From positions 1-64,000 of the forward strand of contig CAJUEX010000006.1 in NCBI GenBank assembly GCA_910585715.1: a DNA stretch of 64,000 nt, given 5' to 3'. Source of the DNA: an uncultured Lachnospiraceae bacterium (GTDB lineage: Bacteria > Bacillota > Clostridia > Lachnospirales > Lachnospiraceae). Positions 26,267 to 34,667 of the stretch are shown one piece after another. The stretch's first letter is position 1. Every line of letters begins with the position of its first letter. Below the pieces are notes generated by a model. That model saw only the letters and a program-made list of their open reading frames with translations, was not told the origin of the DNA and did not search any database. Made by a program: the position numbers and the translations under genes.

Positions 26267-28336
26267 ATGAAGAAAACAAGTATATTCAAGCAGCTGTTAT
26301 TTCCCATGATAGCAATTGTATGCGCATTGGCAGTATGCCTGACGGGGGTGATTGCAGCTATTTTCATGAAGTCCTACGAAAGTGAAATTTATGGCAGGAG
26401 TCAGGACAAGTCCCAGCTTGTGGCGGGGGATATTGCCACCTTTTTAGACGGTGCATATGGAGTTACGGAGGAGCTGTCAGTAAATCCCAGCATTCTCACT
26501 ATGGAAACAGAGACACAGACTCCCATACTGGAAGACTGCGTAAAGCGTAACCCGTATCTGGAGTTGCTTTATATTCAGGGAAAGGATGGAATGCAGACGG
26601 GACGTTCTTCCGGTGAGCTGGCAGACCGTTCCACACGCTGGTGGTTCATTCAGACTATGGAGGAGCAGAAGCCTTTTGTTTCAAAGTCATACTATTCCGT
26701 CAATACCGGAATGCCTTGTGCTTCCATATTTTTTCCCATGTATCAAAAATCGGAGATGGTGGGTATTTTTGCAGTGGATTTAAAACTGGATTACTTGCAA
26801 AGCCTTATAGAGGAATTTTCAGATGTGGAGCATGGGGAATATTCCTTTGTCATTGACGGAGAGGGCGTGGTGGTTGCCCATCCGGACAGCATTCAGATAG
26901 AGGAGCTGTACAATTATAAGCTGCTGACAAAAACCGTGTCCAGCAAAGACGAAGCCGGACAGCCTTTGGTAGATGCAGACGGCAATATTGTTACAGAAGA
27001 ACAGAAAATAACCATATCGGAGGATTATCAAAAAATTATTTCCGATGTTATGGCAGGAAAAACCGGAAGCCGCAAGATGAAAAATGATGGAAAGTCTTAT
27101 TTTGTAAGCTATGCGTCCATTCCGCTTAAGGGAGAATCGGATTCATGGTCCGTTATCACCCTTCATAAGGAAGCTTCAGCCATGGCGGCAGTATACCAGA
27201 TTATGGAAATTGCCGTAGTGCTGGCGGTACTGATTATCCTGATTGCAATCTGGGTAATTGCCATGCTGGCAAGGAAATTAACAAGACCAATCGTATCTAT
27301 AACGGAATTAATAGGAAATGCTTCCGAGGGAGATTTTACGGTGCAGGCAGCAGAAGACAGCAACAATGAAATCGGCACCCTTTCAAGAAGCTTTAATAAA
27401 ATGACTAGAAAGATATCCTCCATCCTGACGAAAATCACTGCCATGACAGGGGAAGTGGTGCACAGCTCCGGACAGCTTAAAAGCATAGAGGAGGATGTGG
27501 ATTCCATCAGCCGTGCCGTCAGGGAAATATCAGATGGCACAGAGGCACAGAAGGAAGAAGTCAATCAGGTTGTCATGCGGGAAAATGAGTTAGAGGAGAA
27601 GTTCGGCCAGCTGCAGGAAAAAAGCAGCCTTTTGCTGACGGATGCCCAGAATACCATTCTTTCAGGAGAAAACGGAATGCAAAGCGTCATGGAGTTGAAA
27701 AAGCAAAATGAAGCTACCGCAAAAGGAATGGCGGAATCCTTTGCAAAAATTGTCACCTTAGAAGAGCAGTCCCAGAGAATTTCGGGAATTTTAAATACCA
27801 TCAATGAAATATCATCCCAGACGGGACTTCTTGCACTAAATGCTTCCATTGAGGCGGCACGTGCGGGAGAGCATGGCAGAGGCTTTGCCGTAGTGGCGGA
27901 GTCCATTGGAAATCTGGCGGCTGATTCCACCGCCGCAACTGCTGATATAGAGAAAATCATTGTGGAGTTGTGCCGGGATATTTCAGAGACGGTGACTAAT
28001 ATAGAAGCCATCCGCGCGGGCGTGGACGGACAGACACAGGCTGTAAATAAGGTGCAGGAGACCTTTGCTGATTTCGGGAAGCTGGCAGAAAAGACGAAAG
28101 AATCTGTTAACAGTATGGAGGCGCTTGTAAAAGAAATGTATCAATGCGACCAGGCTGTGGTAGGTGCTGTCGAGAAAATACGTGATATTTCCGCCAATGC
28201 AGCAGAGCTTACGGAAGAGGTTGCCGATTCCTTAGAGGAGCAGTTGAATGGTATTCGGAGCGTGGCAAAGCGTGTAGATGATTTGTCAATGGTTTCTGTG
28301 GAGATGGAGCAGGAGATGACTAAGTTCAAACTGTAA
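26267..28336 (+). CDS. Methyl-accepting chemotaxis protein
   Basis: 689 residues. An N-terminal membrane segment (LLFPMIAIVCALAVCLTGVI) and an extracellular dCache-type sensor (about 35-300, ending in SIPLKGESDSWSVITLHKEA) are followed by a second membrane segment (IAVVLAVLIILIAIWVIAML). A HAMP linker follows (RKLTRPIVSITELIGNASEG), then the coiled-coil signalling tip with ISSQTGLLALNASIEAARAG near 514 and HGRGFAVVAESIGNLAADST. It reports ligand binding to CheA/CheW. Small solutes such as amino acids are typical dCache ligands, but the ligand is not readable here. AAGGAG precedes the ATG. No chemotaxis genes are adjacent, so it is an orphan receptor. Confidence 0.93.
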   Translation: MKKTSIFKQLLFPMIAIVCALAVCLTGVIAAIFMKSYESEIYGRSQDKSQLVAGDIATFLDGAYGVTEELSVNPSILTMETETQTPILEDCVKRNPYLELLYIQGKDGMQTGRSSGELADRSTRWWFIQTMEEQKPFVSKSYYSVNTGMPCASIFFPMYQKSEMVGIFAVDLKLDYLQSLIEEFSDVEHGEYSFVIDGEGVVVAHPDSIQIEELYNYKLLTKTVSSKDEAGQPLVDADGNIVTEEQKITISEDYQKIISDVMAGKTGSRKMKNDGKSYFVSYASIPLKGESDSWSVITLHKEASAMAAVYQIMEIAVVLAVLIILIAIWVIAMLARKLTRPIVSITELIGNASEGDFTVQAAEDSNNEIGTLSRSFNKMTRKISSILTKITAMTGEVVHSSGQLKSIEEDVDSISRAVREISDGTEAQKEEVNQVVMRENELEEKFGQLQEKSSLLLTDAQNTILSGENGMQSVMELKKQNEATAKGMAESFAKIVTLEEQSQRISGILNTINEISSQTGLLALNASIEAARAGEHGRGFAVVAESIGNLAADSTAATADIEKIIVELCRDISETVTNIEAIRAGVDGQTQAVNKVQETFADFGKLAEKTKESVNSMEALVKEMYQCDQAVVGAVEKIRDISANAAELTEEVADSLEEQLNGIRSVAKRVDDLSMVSVEMEQEMTKFKL

Positions 28337-28426
28337 AAATTAGCGTTTTGTTTCTGCCGGCAGTGGAAGAAAGAGAAGCAGCAGCCTTTTCAACTTATAT
28401 ATCTTTTACTTTTTGCTCTGCTTATA

Positions 28427-29004
28427 TTGATTGCATTTCTTGTCAATAGAAAAGAAGCCTTTCAATTGATTGGTTTTGGCGGAAAGAAGCTGAAAGTAGA
28501 TTGCATAATTTCCATATGTATTGTTGCCGTGGTTTTTTTAATCAGTGTTTTTAGTGGAAAAGATACGGCTTTTGAACTGTTAAAGATATCTCTTTATTTT
28601 CTGTTTTATATTGGTGCCGTAGAGGAAATTATTTTCAGGGGCTTTATACAAAATTGTTTGTTTGGATTGAAGGCTGGAAGGACAGCTGTATTTATAATAG
28701 GAGCAGTGTTTTTTCGCTTATGCATCTGCCCTTTCAGATGTATGTACATCATAATGTGTCGCTTACATATATTGTACAGGCATTCCCGCAATTGATTTAT
28801 ACCTTTCTTTTTCATTTATTTACGTGTTTTCTTGCATATAAGAGAGGAAATATTTTGATTCCCATTGCCCTGCATTATACTTTAAATTATATGGAAGAGA
28901 ATTTATTTATCAATATACTTTTTGGTGCGTGTTATATTGTTGTGATAATAGGATATATAAAATATTTGTGCTCTGCAAAAAAAGAAGAGAAAGAGGAAAA
29001 ATGA
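28427..29004 (+). pseudogene. CPBP-family intramembrane protease, broken gene
   Basis: The first frame carries ISLYFLFYIGAVEEIIFRGF, the glutamate pair of the CPBP/Abi protease active site. The frame then changes and the rest continues as SLMHLPFQMYVHHNVSLTYI, QAFPQLIYTFLFHLFTCFLA and ILIPIALHYTLNYM up to 29004. The two halves join at a run of six T near 28710; a seventh T would restore GAVFFSLMHLPF. The 5' end is also missing: hydrophobic, gene-like residues run upstream to the chemotaxis gene stop without a start codon. So the gene is both truncated and frameshifted. Relatives cleave prenylated or peptide substrates in the membrane. Confidence 0.75.
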
Positions 29005-29117
29005 CTATGAAAGAAAAATCTGCCCATGGTCTCAATTCCAATCAATTAAAACTTATTGCGATTCCTGTGGAGAAACTGCCGTCTGGCCGGTTATTTGCCC
29101 AGGGCATACTGCAATAG
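29001..29117 (+). pseudogene. Short stump resembling a TraX-like N-terminus
   Basis: A 38-codon frame that starts by overlapping the CPBP stop (ATGA) behind AGAGGAAA. Its residues MKEKSAHGLNSNQLKLIAI resemble the conserved N-terminus of TraX-like acyltransferases, which continue as a membrane protein of about 230 residues. Here the similarity ends after LIAI, and the frame stops inside the neighbouring gene on the other strand. It is probably the remnant of a deletion. The similarity is judged by eye and is weak. Confidence 0.35.
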
Positions 29118-29642
29118 CAAATTATCAATGCTTTCAAATTCTATAAATTCAATGTCCTCAATTGTTATCGTGATTTTTTCTGATAACTGAGCATTTGACA
29201 CATCAATACAGGTGAGCGATATATATTCACGATTGCTTTTGTGGATTATTTCTTCTATGTAACCAGCTTCCGGTTCCTCCATGTCTGCCGCTTCCACTGT
29301 GACTATTATATGATGGGCTTTGGCATATTGTAAGGCTTGTGAAATTAGGGATTCCTCTGTGTTCAAAGAAATATGTTTTAAGGAGAACCAATTGGAATAG
29401 GAATGCTTTTGGGCAAATTCCATATATTTGCTGATTTTGTCAAGGTATTCCGTATCATATTGTAATTGGGTAATAAGGCTTTTTTTCATGACACCATAAC
29501 CGGCTGTTTTTCCCTGTACATCAATGTCTTCAAAGACTACGCAATCCTCATTTTGGCAAAAGACCCTGCCGACGCTGAAGCTTTCTGTGCTTTTTGTATA
29601 GATTTCCATAATACAGGATTCTTTTATGAACATTGGAGACAC
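29091..29642 (-). CDS. Hypothetical cytoplasmic protein
   Basis: Up to 183 residues; the frame opens with GTG at 29642, and internal ATGs at 29633 or 29609 (MEIYTKS) could be the true start because no strong ribosome site favours one. The N-terminal part (SVGRVFCQNEDCVVFEDIDV) looks like a beta-barrel strand set. The C-terminal part (KITITIEDIEFIEFESIDNL) repeats that pattern around a helical middle. There is no membrane segment, signal peptide or catalytic motif. Composition is normal for a real gene. I do not recognise the family. It sits among gene remnants and its 3' end overlaps the TraX-like stump. Confidence 0.55.
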   Translation of the reverse strand: MSPMFIKESCIMEIYTKSTESFSVGRVFCQNEDCVVFEDIDVQGKTAGYGVMKKSLITQLQYDTEYLDKISKYMEFAQKHSYSNWFSLKHISLNTEESLISQALQYAKAHHIIVTVEAADMEEPEAGYIEEIIHKSNREYISLTCIDVSNAQLSEKITITIEDIEFIEFESIDNLLLQYALGK

Positions 29643-29738
29643 CTGCCTTTCTTATTTTTATTAGTTTTCTGTTGTTTTTAATCATCAAGCAGGCGAAAAT
29701 CTTTTAGCCGCCTATTTTATAAATTTGAATTTCCACTC

Positions 29739-29930
29739 CTATACTAATGATGTTGTCCAATAGCTTACCACAATAATAAAACATATCACGCTCGGAACAA
29801 AAAATAGAAATCTTACAAACTTCTGCTTTGCTTTTATGAATACAAAGCTTAAAACATTTGCAATCAAAAGCGGAATGAATCCAAACGTCAATGTCATGCC
29901 TGCACTATCCCATGCTTCGGCAGGTAACAT
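29739..29930 (-). CDS. Small two-helix membrane protein
   Basis: 63 residues with two hydrophobic segments (MTLTFGFIPLLIANVLSFVF and VRFLFFVPSVICFIIVVSYW) joined by a short basic loop. AAGGAAA lies about 11 bases before the ATG, so the ribosome site is only fair. It may be an intact small membrane protein or the tail of a larger lost gene, as its surroundings are full of debris. Function unknown. Confidence 0.45.
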   Translation of the reverse strand: MLPAEAWDSAGMTLTFGFIPLLIANVLSFVFIKAKQKFVRFLFFVPSVICFIIVVSYWTTSLV

Positions 29931-30237
29931 TGCATTAGGATTTCCTTGCTTGTTTTACTGAAATGAATTCATACAAGGCAGACAGTCTTGCCAATTATAA
30001 GAAAACCTTGTAATTAAGAAGTCATAATTTTTAAGGTTTTGATGACAAAGATCCCATGATGATATAAATGCAAAACTTGCAATGGGTGCGGTATATGTTC
30101 CTATGCTTTATATGGATGCAAATTATATCGCATCGGATGCTTGTTGCGAGAAGATAGGATATGTTATTATTAGGGGCAACTGTGTATAAAAGGTTAAGCA
30201 GGAAAGATACAATAGATATGCAAAGGAAGTGATTTCA
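29931..30237 (+). other. Gap with possible gene remnant
   Basis: No full gene. A stop-bounded stretch near 30050-30188 reads AKLAMGAVYVPMLYMDANYI and so on to a stop, which looks like coding sequence without a start. I could not assign it. Confidence 0.3.
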
Positions 30238-30600
30238 TTGAAAGTAAGGGAAGAATATACCTGCCCGTTAGAGCTGGTGCATGACATGATTAAGGGAAAA
30301 TGGAAATCGATTATTTTGTGGCGGCTGCGGTTAGGCGCAACTACTTTAGCCAAGCTGGAGAAGGATATAGACGGTATTACTCAGAAAATGCTTTTGGAAC
30401 AGTTGAAGGAGCTAATGGAATACGGGTTTGTGGAAAAAAGGAGCTTTGAAGGCTATCCCCTTCATGTGGAATATTCCCTGACTGCGGATAGAGGGTTGCA
30501 GATTTTGGAAGCCCTTAAAATCATGCAGCGTATAGGGATTGACTATTTGAAAGCCAATGGTCTTGAGCATATTTTAATTGAAAAAGGTGTGGGGCTGTAG
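30238..30600 (+). CDS. HxlR-family transcriptional regulator
   Basis: About 120 residues. The HxlR signature is clear: CPLELVHDMIKGKWKSIILW, then GITQKMLLEQLKELMEYGFV and PLHVEYSLTADRGLQILEAL. The family controls detoxification genes in response to aldehydes or electrophiles. TTG at 30238 is chosen because AAAGGA lies eight to ten bases before it; the GTG at 30229 would leave no room for ribosome binding. The gene is followed by the PEBP gene, but 210 bases separate them, so co-transcription is uncertain. Confidence 0.88.
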   Translation: MKVREEYTCPLELVHDMIKGKWKSIILWRLRLGATTLAKLEKDIDGITQKMLLEQLKELMEYGFVEKRSFEGYPLHVEYSLTADRGLQILEALKIMQRIGIDYLKANGLEHILIEKGVGL

Positions 30601-30810
30601 CAGTTCAGCCAGCGCTTTTCCCTACAGGCACCGGAACGGACTTCCCCTAGAGAATGTTTCTGCGTCGCCACGCTCCCGCTCCAATAAAAACGCAGCAGTG
30701 CTAAGCTCGAAAATACCTCGCTAAGCGACACCCACAAAAAAGTGGGTAATTTACTACCGGAAAGCTGCTGTTTATAATGTCTCCATAAAAACACATTGGA
30801 GGATATAGAA
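30601..30810. other. Non-coding spacer with repeat-like, GC-richer content
   Basis: No gene is seen. The stretch has internal inverted bits (ctgcgt/acgcag) and an ACCCAC/GTGGGT hairpin at 30730-30747. Its composition differs from the flanking genes, which suggests an intergenic repeat. TATAAT near 30773 could serve the PEBP gene. Confidence 0.4.
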
Positions 30811-31314
30811 ATGAAAGTAACAAGCAAAGGTATTATCAACGGCAGGATTCAGCCGCAATATGGAGGACGGGGAACTCAGTTTAATGAAAGCAACATACCC
30901 ACATTTTCTCTGCCTTTTAAAGTGGAAAATGCTCCAAAAGGAACAGTGTCCCTTGCCATTGTACTAGAGGATAAGGATGCTTATCCCGTAACAGGCGGCT
31001 TTGCATGGATACACTGGCTGGCTGCAAATATTACAAGGTTCGAGATAAAGGATAACGAAAGCCAGGAGGCAAAGGATTTCGTACAGGGTACAAATAGCTG
31101 GACCAGCATACAGGGAGGAGAGCAGTCTGCGGAGCTTTGCTGTTATTACGGAGGAATGACGCCGCCGGACAGGCCTCATGTATATGAGCTTCATGTGTTT
31201 GCATTGGATGGGATGTTGAAGCTGGAAAAGGGATTTTTGCTGAATGAGCTGTTTCATGAGATGGAGGGACATGTTTTGGAGGAGGTTACGTTGAAAGGGG
31301 TATATGATAACTGA
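30811..31314 (+). CDS. YbhB/YbcL (PEBP) family protein
   Basis: About 167 residues of the phosphatidylethanolamine-binding, Raf-kinase-inhibitor-like family. The ligand-pocket motifs are VSLAIVLEDKDAYPVTGGFA, WIHWLAANITRF and YYGGMTPPDRPHVYELHVFA. The bacterial role is not defined; a small anion-binding pocket is conserved. The ATG at 30811 has TTGGAGGA upstream; the longer TTG start is not needed. It lies behind the HxlR gene and ahead of a strong terminator, so it may be the HxlR target. Confidence 0.9.
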   Translation: MKVTSKGIINGRIQPQYGGRGTQFNESNIPTFSLPFKVENAPKGTVSLAIVLEDKDAYPVTGGFAWIHWLAANITRFEIKDNESQEAKDFVQGTNSWTSIQGGEQSAELCCYYGGMTPPDRPHVYELHVFALDGMLKLEKGFLLNELFHEMEGHVLEEVTLKGVYDN

Positions 31315-31352
31315 TAAGGTTAGTGTAGGGTAACAATAACGATAGCATTTTT

Positions 31353-31388
31353 GAGGAGGAAAGCAGCTTGCTGATTTCCTCCTCTTTC
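31353..31388. terminator. Terminator between PEBP and the ABC operon
   Basis: A 10-bp stem (gaggaggaaa with tttcctcctc, 31353-31362 and 31375-31384), a loop and a short T run (ttt) on the + strand. It closes the PEBP gene and may also serve the convergent ABC operon. Confidence 0.75.
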
Positions 31389-31454
31389 CCAATAAGGAGC
31401 CAATTACAGCGAATGTCTGTTTGATAATTTCTATTACAGTATTGCCGGAAATTA

Positions 31455-31748
31455 TTATAAAAAATTAATTAAAATTGCAAGAACAATAATACCGCACATA
31501 AGCACTAGCCAGAAGCTGTTTATAACAGTTGCAATAATACTTACGATGTTTCGGCTGTCACGGTTTTTAACGCAAATGACAGAAAGTATCAACCCCAATA
31601 AAACAGAGAAGATATTCACTCCCGCCCAGGCAGAGCGTACACTGTCTGTCAAAGTCATATGAAATAAAACCGGAACCATTGTTGCCAACGGCAAAATGCT
31701 AATCATCAACGCTGCTATACTTAAGTTCTTTTTTCTTCTATTTTCCAT
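31455..31748 (-). CDS. Small membrane protein, last gene of the ABC operon
   Basis: 97 residues with three hydrophobic segments (SIAALMISILPLATMVPVLF, GVNIFSVLLGLILSVICV, SFWLVLMCGIIVLAILINFL). It starts three bases after the stop of the preceding permease with GAGG just upstream, so it is translationally coupled. Small membrane proteins of this type at the end of peptide-resistance operons are poorly studied; it may help the transporter or act as an immunity factor. Function unknown. Confidence 0.65.
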   Translation of the reverse strand: MENRRKKNLSIAALMISILPLATMVPVLFHMTLTDSVRSAWAGVNIFSVLLGLILSVICVKNRDSRNIVSIIATVINSFWLVLMCGIIVLAILINFL

Positions 31749-31751
31749 AGC

Positions 31752-32516
31752 CTACCTCATTTCTTTTTTTCCAAAACGTATTACTGAAACTGTAAGTACC
31801 AATACAAAAATCAGAATTGCACATAGCAAAAACGGAAACAGTTTAAAACCGTGGCTAACGCCCCCTGCTGTAAAGTCATGCAGAGAGCAGGAAACCAGAT
31901 AACCGCTATAGCAATAAGGGTAAATAATCCAAAGGGGTGTATTTGCCACTAATACGCCGGGGATGACAAGAAGCAGATTGAAACCCACGGATAGCAATGG
32001 TTTTTCAAACAGTACCGTAATCGCCCACATGGTGGCCGTACCGGGAAGCATGGTAAGGAATAAGCCGGCGCACCACTTCAATAAATACATAATTGGCAGT
32101 GCTTCGGTAATTCCTGTATTATTGACTGCAATCAATCCGGTTACCACAAAGACAAGAAGAAATACAACCATTTCCGCAAGCAGGTAAAATAACAATACGC
32201 AAAATTTTGCGGCTGAAAGGGCATAGCGGCTGACAGGCAGTGCTAACATTTTCAAAATTCCGTTGTTTCCCGTTTCCCGTCCTGAAATCATTACACAAAC
32301 AACAATCATGCTGAAGGGAAGCAGGTAATAAGCGTAAACCAATGCGCTCTGAATGAACATTGCCGCCCATGCGTTTGTATATTCCGGCGAAAAATACCTT
32401 TGCAGGTTTGCCACCCCGGAAGCCACCACTAACAGCGGGGCTATGAAAATCAGAGGTATTATTTTACCTCGTTTTACTTTCATAAATTCAATTTTGAGTA
32501 ACTCTAAAAAGTTCAT
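31752..32516 (-). CDS. ABC-2 permease, peptide-resistance type (second)
   Basis: About 254 residues with six hydrophobic segments. MNFLELLKIEFMKVKRGKII and SGRETGNNGILKMLALPVSR are typical of the LanG/CprC-like permeases that expel lantibiotics from the membrane. The start MNFLELL is chosen because AAGGAGG lies eight bases before it; a longer frame to 32609 has no such site. It stands 13 bases after the other permease and makes a heterodimer with it, judged by context. Confidence 0.85.
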   Translation of the reverse strand: MNFLELLKIEFMKVKRGKIIPLIFIAPLLVVASGVANLQRYFSPEYTNAWAAMFIQSALVYAYYLLPFSMIVVCVMISGRETGNNGILKMLALPVSRYALSAAKFCVLLFYLLAEMVVFLLVFVVTGLIAVNNTGITEALPIMYLLKWCAGLFLTMLPGTATMWAITVLFEKPLLSVGFNLLLVIPGVLVANTPLWIIYPYCYSGYLVSCSLHDFTAGGVSHGFKLFPFLLCAILIFVLVLTVSVIRFGKKEMR

Positions 32517-32529
32517 GATGAACACCTCC

Positions 32530-33255
32530 TTATTCGTAACGCAGATTTTTAGCAGACCATAATCCGGAAAAAAGGAAAATGGCTGTTTCAACCAGTGAGA
32601 AAATAACAACTGTCATATCCGGCTGTGCGCTCATTGCAACAGCGGGCTTTAGCATAACCACAAAAGGGTGCAGGCAAAGCCATGTACTATTTGGCGCAGC
32701 CAATGCCATACCACTTAAAAATCCCGCAACCCCCATACCAAGAGGCACCCACATATTGGGAAAACGGGAAGATACAAAAATCATAAAAGATAATACGGGC
32801 ATTGATGTTATAAAGGAATATCCGGCAAAGGATAGCAGTTTCCCAGGCTCAAATGTGCCTTGTGGTAAATCCGTCAGGCCAATCTTTATAAGTGCCAGGT
32901 TTTGAAAACCTATTGCAATGAAGAGCATGATGGTTAAAACCAGAAATTTGCAAAAGTACATGACGGGAATGCTCATAGGAAGCATATACATTTTTTTAAC
33001 GGCATTTCCCATAAATTCCATATTGTAAATCATACAGGCGGCGACTATGATACCGAACATATTCAGAATCATAAGCATGCCATACAACTGCGTAAGCAGC
33101 ACGTCCATGGGAGCTAATGGAAGAGCTAAAAGGGCGTCTTTTTGCACAAGAAAAAAGACAAGGGCATATGCTGCCCCCAAAATGCCAACTGCAAGCATTA
33201 ACGGAATAACACCTGTACGTTTTTCTTTCTTAAGCTCGATTGCAAATGTCCTCAT
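32530..33255 (-). CDS. ABC-2 permease, peptide-resistance type (first)
   Basis: 241 residues with about six hydrophobic segments (for example MLMILNMFGIIVAACMIYNM and WVPLGMGVAGFLSGMALA). The NMEFMGNAVKKMYMLPMSIP loop is the analogue of the one in LanE/CprB-like permeases. The ATG overlaps the ATPase stop by four bases. With the next permease it likely forms the membrane part of a lantibiotic or bacteriocin exporter. Assignment to E versus G type is by order and length only. Confidence 0.85.
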   Translation of the reverse strand: MRTFAIELKKEKRTGVIPLMLAVGILGAAYALVFFLVQKDALLALPLAPMDVLLTQLYGMLMILNMFGIIVAACMIYNMEFMGNAVKKMYMLPMSIPVMYFCKFLVLTIMLFIAIGFQNLALIKIGLTDLPQGTFEPGKLLSFAGYSFITSMPVLSFMIFVSSRFPNMWVPLGMGVAGFLSGMALAAPNSTWLCLHPFVVMLKPAVAMSAQPDMTVVIFSLVETAIFLFSGLWSAKNLRYE

Positions 33256-34016
33256 AGTTTTGCCCTCTGCTTTCTGACTGCATTGTCTTTGTCAACCATA
33301 GACAGGAACATATCTTCCAGATTATCCCCGGCAAATCCAGACTGTAATGCATTCTGACGTAATTCATCCAGACTGCCTTCAAACAGCAGCCGGCCATGAT
33401 TGAGTATTCCTATGTGGTCTGCCATCAGCTCAATTTCAGCCAGCATATGGGAAGAAATAAGAATCGTACAATCATAAAGACCGGGCAGTGATTTAATCAA
33501 ATTTCGGATTTCATGTATGCCAGACGGGTCAAGTCCGTTTGTAGGCTCATCCAAAATCAAGATAGGCGGCCTGCCAAGCATTGCTCCGGCAAGTCCTAAC
33601 CGTTGCTTCATACCCAGTGAGTATTTTTTGGCAAGACGCCCGCCAAATTCCGAAAGCCCCACAAGCTCCAATGCGTCTGCGACGGCATTTTGAGGAAGCC
33701 CCAAAATACGGCGAATAATGTCAAGGTTTTCTTCGCCTGTGAGATTTGGATAAAAAGAGGGTGATTCGATAAAGGAACCAGCCTCTTTCAAAATAGAAAG
33801 GCGGTCATTTGGAAATTGCTTTCCCTGGATTGTGAAGCTGCCTTTTGTGGGTGCTGTCAATCCTAAAAGCATTTTCATAGTAGTGGATTTTCCTGCACCG
33901 TTCGGACCAAGAAATCCATAAATGCTGCCTTTTGGAATATGCAGTGAAACGCCATCCACAGCAACAAAAGATTTGTACTTTTTCGTCAACTGCTCTGTTG
34001 CAATTATGTTGTTCAT
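33252..34016 (-). CDS. ABC ATPase, peptide-resistance type (CprA/LanF-like)
   Basis: 254 residues. Walker A GPNGAGKST, the Q-loop region near ESPSFYPNLTGEENLDII, the signature YSLGMKQRLGLAGAML, Walker B ILILDEPTNGLD and the switch ISSHMLAE are all intact. The sequence pattern is that of bacitracin or lantibiotic immunity ATPases (BcrA, LanF, CprA). An AAGGAGA site precedes the ATG. It leads a four-gene operon divergent from the two-component system, with a direct-repeat binding site upstream. Confidence 0.92.
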   Translation of the reverse strand: MNNIIATEQLTKKYKSFVAVDGVSLHIPKGSIYGFLGPNGAGKSTTMKMLLGLTAPTKGSFTIQGKQFPNDRLSILKEAGSFIESPSFYPNLTGEENLDIIRRILGLPQNAVADALELVGLSEFGGRLAKKYSLGMKQRLGLAGAMLGRPPILILDEPTNGLDPSGIHEIRNLIKSLPGLYDCTILISSHMLAEIELMADHIGILNHGRLLFEGSLDELRQNALQSGFAGDNLEDMFLSMVDKDNAVRKQRAKL

Positions 34017-34272
34017 ATAAACATCTCCTTTAATTGTTTAAATGATACAGATAATTACCAGGCACCCGGTACCCGCAATTTTACACTGCAGGATAGACAA
34101 ATCATGGCAGGGTACGTTTTTGCCATATGCGGTTCGCAGTGGTACATAAGGTGCCAAAGCAAAATACGGCGTCTATTAAGTAGCGATAGCCGGAAAAATA
34201 TCCTGCTTGCAATATTGTCTATTCTATAGAGTGGAATTGTGTCAGCAGGGTGTTTGGTAATTGTCTGTTTAA

Positions 34273-34328
34273 ATAATACCAGCGTAACCTTGTGCTAACA
34301 TTCTCTTTACCTTACATCTACCTTACAT
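34273..34328 (-). promoter_or_regulatory. ABC-operon promoter with direct-repeat response-regulator site
   Basis: On the minus strand, two copies of ATGTAAGGTA (34319-34328 and 34308-34317) stand 11 bp apart, as OmpR-family regulators prefer. Seven bases on is a poor -35 (ATGTTA, 34296-34301), then a 17-base spacer and TATTAT (34273-34278). The weak -35 fits activation. The response regulator gene is on the other strand just downstream of this region. Confidence 0.7.
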
Positions 34329-34450
34329 TTTCAGATAGCCTGAAAAAAATGAACGAGGATATGATAAAATAATGGGGAAAGCACGAATTATGCTTGTATG
34401 AAAGAGTATGCCGCAGGTTGCTGTTAAATTGCAGGAGCAATATATAGGAG

Positions 34451-34569
34451 TATAGTAAATAGAGTCATAAGAAATAGAAGCATAAGAAATAGAGACATAA
34501 GAAATAGAGACATAAGAAATAGAGACATAAGAAATAGAGCATAAGAAATAGAGACACAAGAAATAGAGG
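34451..34569. repeat. 15-bp tandem repeat array
   Basis: Seven copies of cataagaaatagaga (one is 14 bp, two differ in the last bases) run from 34466 to 34569, with a diverged eighth copy before them. There are no spacers, so it is not CRISPR. It lies in the leader of the response regulator gene. Read in reverse, it spells a low-complexity peptide of no clear meaning. Confidence 0.85.
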
Positions 34570-34667
34570 GGCAGAAAATAAAGACACACATTAAGCAGTG
34601 TTTAATAAGAAAATCATCGAGATAGAAGTCTGGAGGGTATGTTGCAGCTGTGAAAGGAGAACGTATT

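Noticed and set aside
34451..34569. CRISPR array
   Set aside because: Units are directly adjacent with no unique spacers, and no cas genes are in the window.
34323..34589. Minus-strand frame with repeated SISYV units
   Set aside because: It is only the tandem DNA repeat read as protein; no ribosome site and no family.
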